A DNA stretch of 9,628 nt, from assembly GCA_002403895.1 (NCBI GenBank), contig DHIQ01000284.1, positions 36,326 to 45,953 on the forward strand. The letters run 5' to 3'. The position numbers were made by a program, and so were the translations under genes. The DNA is from Candidatus Neomicrothrix sp. UBA4742 (GTDB taxonomy: Bacteria; Actinomycetota; Acidimicrobiia; Acidimicrobiales; Acidimicrobilacustridaceae). Shown piece after piece: positions 6,774 through 9,628 of this stretch; the stretch's first letter is position 1, and each line of letters opens with the position of its first letter. A model generated the notes under the pieces. The model saw only the letters and a program-made list of their open reading frames with translations, searched no databases and was not told the DNA's origin.

Positions 6774-6802
6774 CGGCCGGACGGCCGCGGCGGGGACCGC
6801 CG
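6774..6802 (-). terminator. Weak paired hairpins after the cyclic-di-GMP gene
   Basis: The 82-base gap between genes 7 and 6 holds two short GC hairpins: 6788-6793 with 6797-6802 (CGGCGG/CCGCCG, loop GGA) and 6774-6778 with 6783-6787 (CGGCC/GGCCG, loop 4). On the minus strand the second is followed by GAAAG rather than a T-run. They could attenuate or end transcription from gene 7, but such short stems are frequent by chance in DNA of this base composition. Confidence 0.25.
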
Positions 6803-6835
6803 GACGGGGGCAGGCGGGGAGGTTCGACCTCAGAA

Positions 6836-9568
6836 CTAGTGGAAGTGGATCCGGCCTTGCCGGTGGAGGTGGACGAACACAGCGACGACGTTCGGGTCGA
6901 ACTCCGTCCCGGACGAAAGCTTGAGGCGCCGGATGGCCTCCTTCTCGCCCAGCGAATCGCGGTACGGCCGGTCCGTGGTCATGGCGTGGAAGGCATCGCA
7001 GACGAACACGATCCGTGCCTCGAGCGGGATCTCCTCACCCCTCAGACCGTGCAGATAGCCGTTGCCATCCCACCGCTCGTGCGACGCCTCGACGATCGGC
7101 CGGACGGGCTGGAGGAACGGGACCGGGGCCAGGATCTGCGCCCCGATCTCCGGGTGCCTGTTCATCTCCCGCCGTTCGGCCGCCGTCAGCGGGCCGGGCT
7201 TGCGGATGATGTCGGACGGAACCCCGATCTTCCCGATGTCGTGGAACAGAGCGCCGAGCTCGAGCATCTTCAGCCGGTCGGCCCGCAGGCCCATCTCCTC
7301 GCCGACCGTCATCGACATCCCGGCGAGAGCCCGGCAATGGTCGCTCGTGTACTCGTCCTTCGCCTCCACTGCGTTGGCGAGGGCCTCGACCGTGGAAACG
7401 TACGCGCGCTCGAGGTCCACGAACCGCTGGGCGTTCCCCAGGGCCAGCGAGGTGATGTCGGCCATGCCCCGGGCCAGCCGGAGGTCTCGTTCGCCGAACG
7501 AATCGGTCGGCGACTCGGCGACGATGACGAAGACCCCGAGACCGTCCGGGTCCCACCGCATGGGAGCCACGAGAACCTCGGAGATCTCCGGTATCTCGAT
7601 GAACTCCGGCGGCACCGTCGCCATGACCTCCTTCCGGATGAGGAACGGCTCATCTGCCGTGATCAGGAGGTGCTGGGCGAGTTCGCCCGGTACCATCGGC
7701 ACGTCCCGCCACCCCTCTGCATCGCCGCCGACGTGGCGTCGGATCAGGGTGAAATCACCGGTCTGCGGGTCACGGATCCACGCGCTGGCAGCGGCGGATC
7801 GGATCAGCGAAGGGATCGACCGGATCGCCTCACCCATCACTGCATCCGCGTCGTGGACCCGGGTCAGCGCCTGCGAGAGCTGGAGCAGCGCGCCGGAGAT
7901 CACGGCCTCGTCGTGTTCGACCTGCAGGAGGCGCGCGTTCTCCAGGGCGATGGCCGCGTTGGCCGACAGGGCCTCCAGGAGCCGCATGTCCTCCTCGTCG
8001 AATTGTTCGACGCCCAGCTTCGACAGGACGACCACGCCGACAAGCCGGTCGCCCATGACCATCGGGACGGCGAGGATCGATTCGGCAAGGTCCGGGGTCC
8101 CGGCGATGGTGATGGCGAAGGGATCGTGGTCGGCGTCCGGCGAGTAGTACGACTCCCGGGTCTCGGCGACGTGGCCGGTCAGCCCCTCGCCCACCTTGGT
8201 CACCAGCGCGTCGAACGACTCCCCCTGGTACTCGGACAGCACCCCCTGGAAGGCGATGGGCAGAAGCGTCTCGCCGTCCGGATGCAAAAGGAAGACCCGG
8301 CAGTTGTGGTAGTCGATCAGGGTTCGAAGCTCGGCCGTGATGGCCTCGCCGATCTGGCGGACGTCGTTCAGCTGGTTCAGCCGGGCGGACAAGCTCTGAA
8401 GCGCGCGGAGGTGGGCGACCGAACGGAGCTCCCCTCGCGCGGCGAGCGTAGCGAGCCGGGCCCGCATGCCCTCGTGCTCCTCCGAGGCGTGCCCGTCGGT
8501 GCCGGTCGGCAGCAGGTCGTCGAGCTCTTGATCGCTCCGGTGCTCCACGAAGGCCCGGACCCGGTCCTTGCCCTTGGCCTTCGCCTCCAAGAGCGCAAGG
8601 TCCGCGCACGCGATCAGCTCGCGCGGGCTGGAGGCATGGAGCGGCGATGCGGCCACGCCCAGGCTGATCGTGATCTGCCCGACCAACGGGAACGAGACGC
8701 TGCGGATGGCGCGCCGCAGGCGCTCGGCGAGGGCCAGGGCGTCGTTCATGCCGGAACCGGGCAGGATGACGCCGAACTCCTCCCCACCGATCCTGGCGAT
8801 CACGTCCTCCGAACGGCACGTCTCTCGCGACACCGACGCCACGCCCTGCAGCACCTGGTCGCCGACCAGGTGGCCGTACGTGTCGTTGACCCGCTTGAAG
8901 TCGTCGATGTCGAACAAAACCAGGCCGGACGCGGTCTGCTGGCGCACCGAGCGCCGGATCTCCTCCGCCAGGCGTTCGTGGAACAGGCGATGGTTGTACA
9001 GCGCGGTCAGGTGGTCGGTGACCACCTCGGCCTCCAGGCGGGTCCGGGTCTCCGCGCTGTCGATGGCCAGGGCCGCCAGCTCGCTGAACAGGATGGCCAG
9101 CTTGAATTCCCCCAGCGTGAACCGCCTGTCTTCCCCGATCCGGTAGAGGCAGAGCACGCCCTTCATCTGGTCCCGGGCCAGCAAGGGGATGGCCACCATC
9201 GACTCGGGGTGTTCGGGGAGGTTCGGGACCCGTTCGGCACGGACGTCGAGGTGCGAGTCGTTCACCAACTCGGGGATCCCGGTCGTGGCCACGAGCCCGG
9301 TGATCCCGTAACCGAATGGCACAGGGCCCATGGCCAGGAACTGGTTGACGCGCGACTCGTCCAAGTCGCGGATGAGGATCGGCCGGAGGAGGCGGAGCGG
9401 GAGGTCGGCCTGACAGAGGGTGAGGGTGTCGTGTGGGATCAGCTCGGCGAGCGCATCGGCCACTGCTTCGAGCACGCGGTGCGGCGAGTCCTCGGAGACC
9501 AGCAGGTGGGTGATGCCGGAAAGGACCTCGTCGGCCAGCACGCCGTCCGGCGGTCCGGCGGGCGCCAT
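6836..9568 (-). CDS. GAF-GGDEF-GAF-GAF-HD-GYP cyclic-di-GMP signalling enzyme (5' end uncertain)
   Basis: This 910-residue soluble protein joins a diguanylate cyclase and an HD-GYP-type phosphodiesterase. Domains are GAF (about 12-172), GGDEF (about 182-345), a charged linker, GAF (about 395-547), GAF (about 560-715) and HD-GYP (about 725-905). The cyclase appears active: metal-site D220 in FDIDDFK, ND..GH..GD, and GGEEF at 261-265. An inhibitory I-site R252-S-E-D255 stands five residues before GGEEF, which predicts product feedback. The HD-GYP part has H744, H776-D777, K780, H805, H830 and D858. However, its signature reads S829-H-E-RWDGNGY-L839 where HHE...GYP is normal. No membrane segment is visible. 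The ATG at 9568 has GGAGAG directly against it, too close for a good ribosome site. The frame stays open to the window edge at 9628, so the start may lie further out. It heads the leftward gene row. Confidence 0.92.
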   Translation of the reverse strand: MAPAGPPDGVLADEVLSGITHLLVSEDSPHRVLEAVADALAELIPHDTLTLCQADLPLRLLRPILIRDLDESRVNQFLAMGPVPFGYGITGLVATTGIPELVNDSHLDVRAERVPNLPEHPESMVAIPLLARDQMKGVLCLYRIGEDRRFTLGEFKLAILFSELAALAIDSAETRTRLEAEVVTDHLTALYNHRLFHERLAEEIRRSVRQQTASGLVLFDIDDFKRVNDTYGHLVGDQVLQGVASVSRETCRSEDVIARIGGEEFGVILPGSGMNDALALAERLRRAIRSVSFPLVGQITISLGVAASPLHASSPRELIACADLALLEAKAKGKDRVRAFVEHRSDQELDDLLPTGTDGHASEEHEGMRARLATLAARGELRSVAHLRALQSLSARLNQLNDVRQIGEAITAELRTLIDYHNCRVFLLHPDGETLLPIAFQGVLSEYQGESFDALVTKVGEGLTGHVAETRESYYSPDADHDPFAITIAGTPDLAESILAVPMVMGDRLVGVVVLSKLGVEQFDEEDMRLLEALSANAAIALENARLLQVEHDEAVISGALLQLSQALTRVHDADAVMGEAIRSIPSLIRSAAASAWIRDPQTGDFTLIRRHVGGDAEGWRDVPMVPGELAQHLLITADEPFLIRKEVMATVPPEFIEIPEISEVLVAPMRWDPDGLGVFVIVAESPTDSFGERDLRLARGMADITSLALGNAQRFVDLERAYVSTVEALANAVEAKDEYTSDHCRALAGMSMTVGEEMGLRADRLKMLELGALFHDIGKIGVPSDIIRKPGPLTAAERREMNRHPEIGAQILAPVPFLQPVRPIVEASHERWDGNGYLHGLRGEEIPLEARIVFVCDAFHAMTTDRPYRDSLGEKEAIRRLKLSSGTEFDPNVVAVFVHLHRQGRIHFH

Positions 9569-9628
9569 CTCTCCGTCGACCTCGAAGCCGGGAAGGCGGA
9601 TAGCTTCGACGAGCAGCGGGCCCGTCGA

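Noticed and set aside
5034..6924. Long plus-strand open frames (about 600 and 415 codons) opposite the YchF-like, dehydrogenase and hypothetical genes
   Set aside because: They are low-complexity Arg/Ser/Pro/Thr-rich products with no motifs, and they cross the boundaries of three minus-strand genes, two of which have clear family signatures.
7062..8147. Plus-strand frame opposite the HD-GYP and GAF region
   Set aside because: The Ser/Arg-rich translation has no domain, while the opposite strand encodes unbroken GAF and HD-GYP domains.

Overview
The window is a gene-dense, very GC-rich stretch with strong G/C preference at third codon positions and GTG/TTG starts. The first protein has a Pro/Trp/Gln-rich cytoplasmic tail ahead of a single membrane anchor and an HtrA protease, a design common in Actinomycetota. 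A high-GC actinobacterium, perhaps an uncultured or deep-branching soil lineage, is the best guess. No rRNA or other marker is present, so this is inference only. I see no mobile element, CRISPR array, tRNA, phage gene or obvious transferred island.

Layout. Rightward genes: (1) 1-1317, an HtrA-type trypsin-like protease with a PDZ domain, cut at its 5' end by the window and followed by a strong hairpin at 1353-1390; (2) 1498-4068, a soluble PAS-GAF-PAS-GAF protein ending in a PP2C/SpoIIE phosphatase (RsbU-like); (3) 4065-4421, a small STAS anti-anti-sigma factor overlapping gene 2 by 4 bases (ATGA). Leftward genes, converging on gene 3 across a 29-base gap that carries a GC-rich hairpin: (7) 6836-9568, GAF-GGDEF-GAF-GAF-HD-GYP, a cyclic-di-GMP enzyme; (6) 6382-6753, a small Trp-rich protein I do not recognise; (5) 5466-6347, a beta-hydroxyacid dehydrogenase family oxidoreductase; (4) 4451-5440, a compact YchF-like GTPase/ATPase. 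Genes 7, 6, 5 and 4 are separated by 82, 34 and 25 bases and could be one transcript, although a weak hairpin lies after gene 7.

How they fit. Genes 2 and 3 form a partner-switching output: sensory domains control a phosphatase that would remove phosphate from Ser58 of the STAS protein, which could then bind an anti-sigma kinase and free a sigma factor. The kinase and sigma factor are not in the window. Gene 7 reads cytosolic signals through three GAF domains to make, and possibly break, cyclic-di-GMP. The protease would act in envelope protein quality control. The remaining leftward genes look like metabolism and translation functions without an obvious mechanistic link to the signalling genes.

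I found no convincing new multi-gene system. The points most worth checking are the YchF-like protein, which lacks the family's switch I motif and catalytic-His segment, and the altered HD-GYP signature in gene 7.
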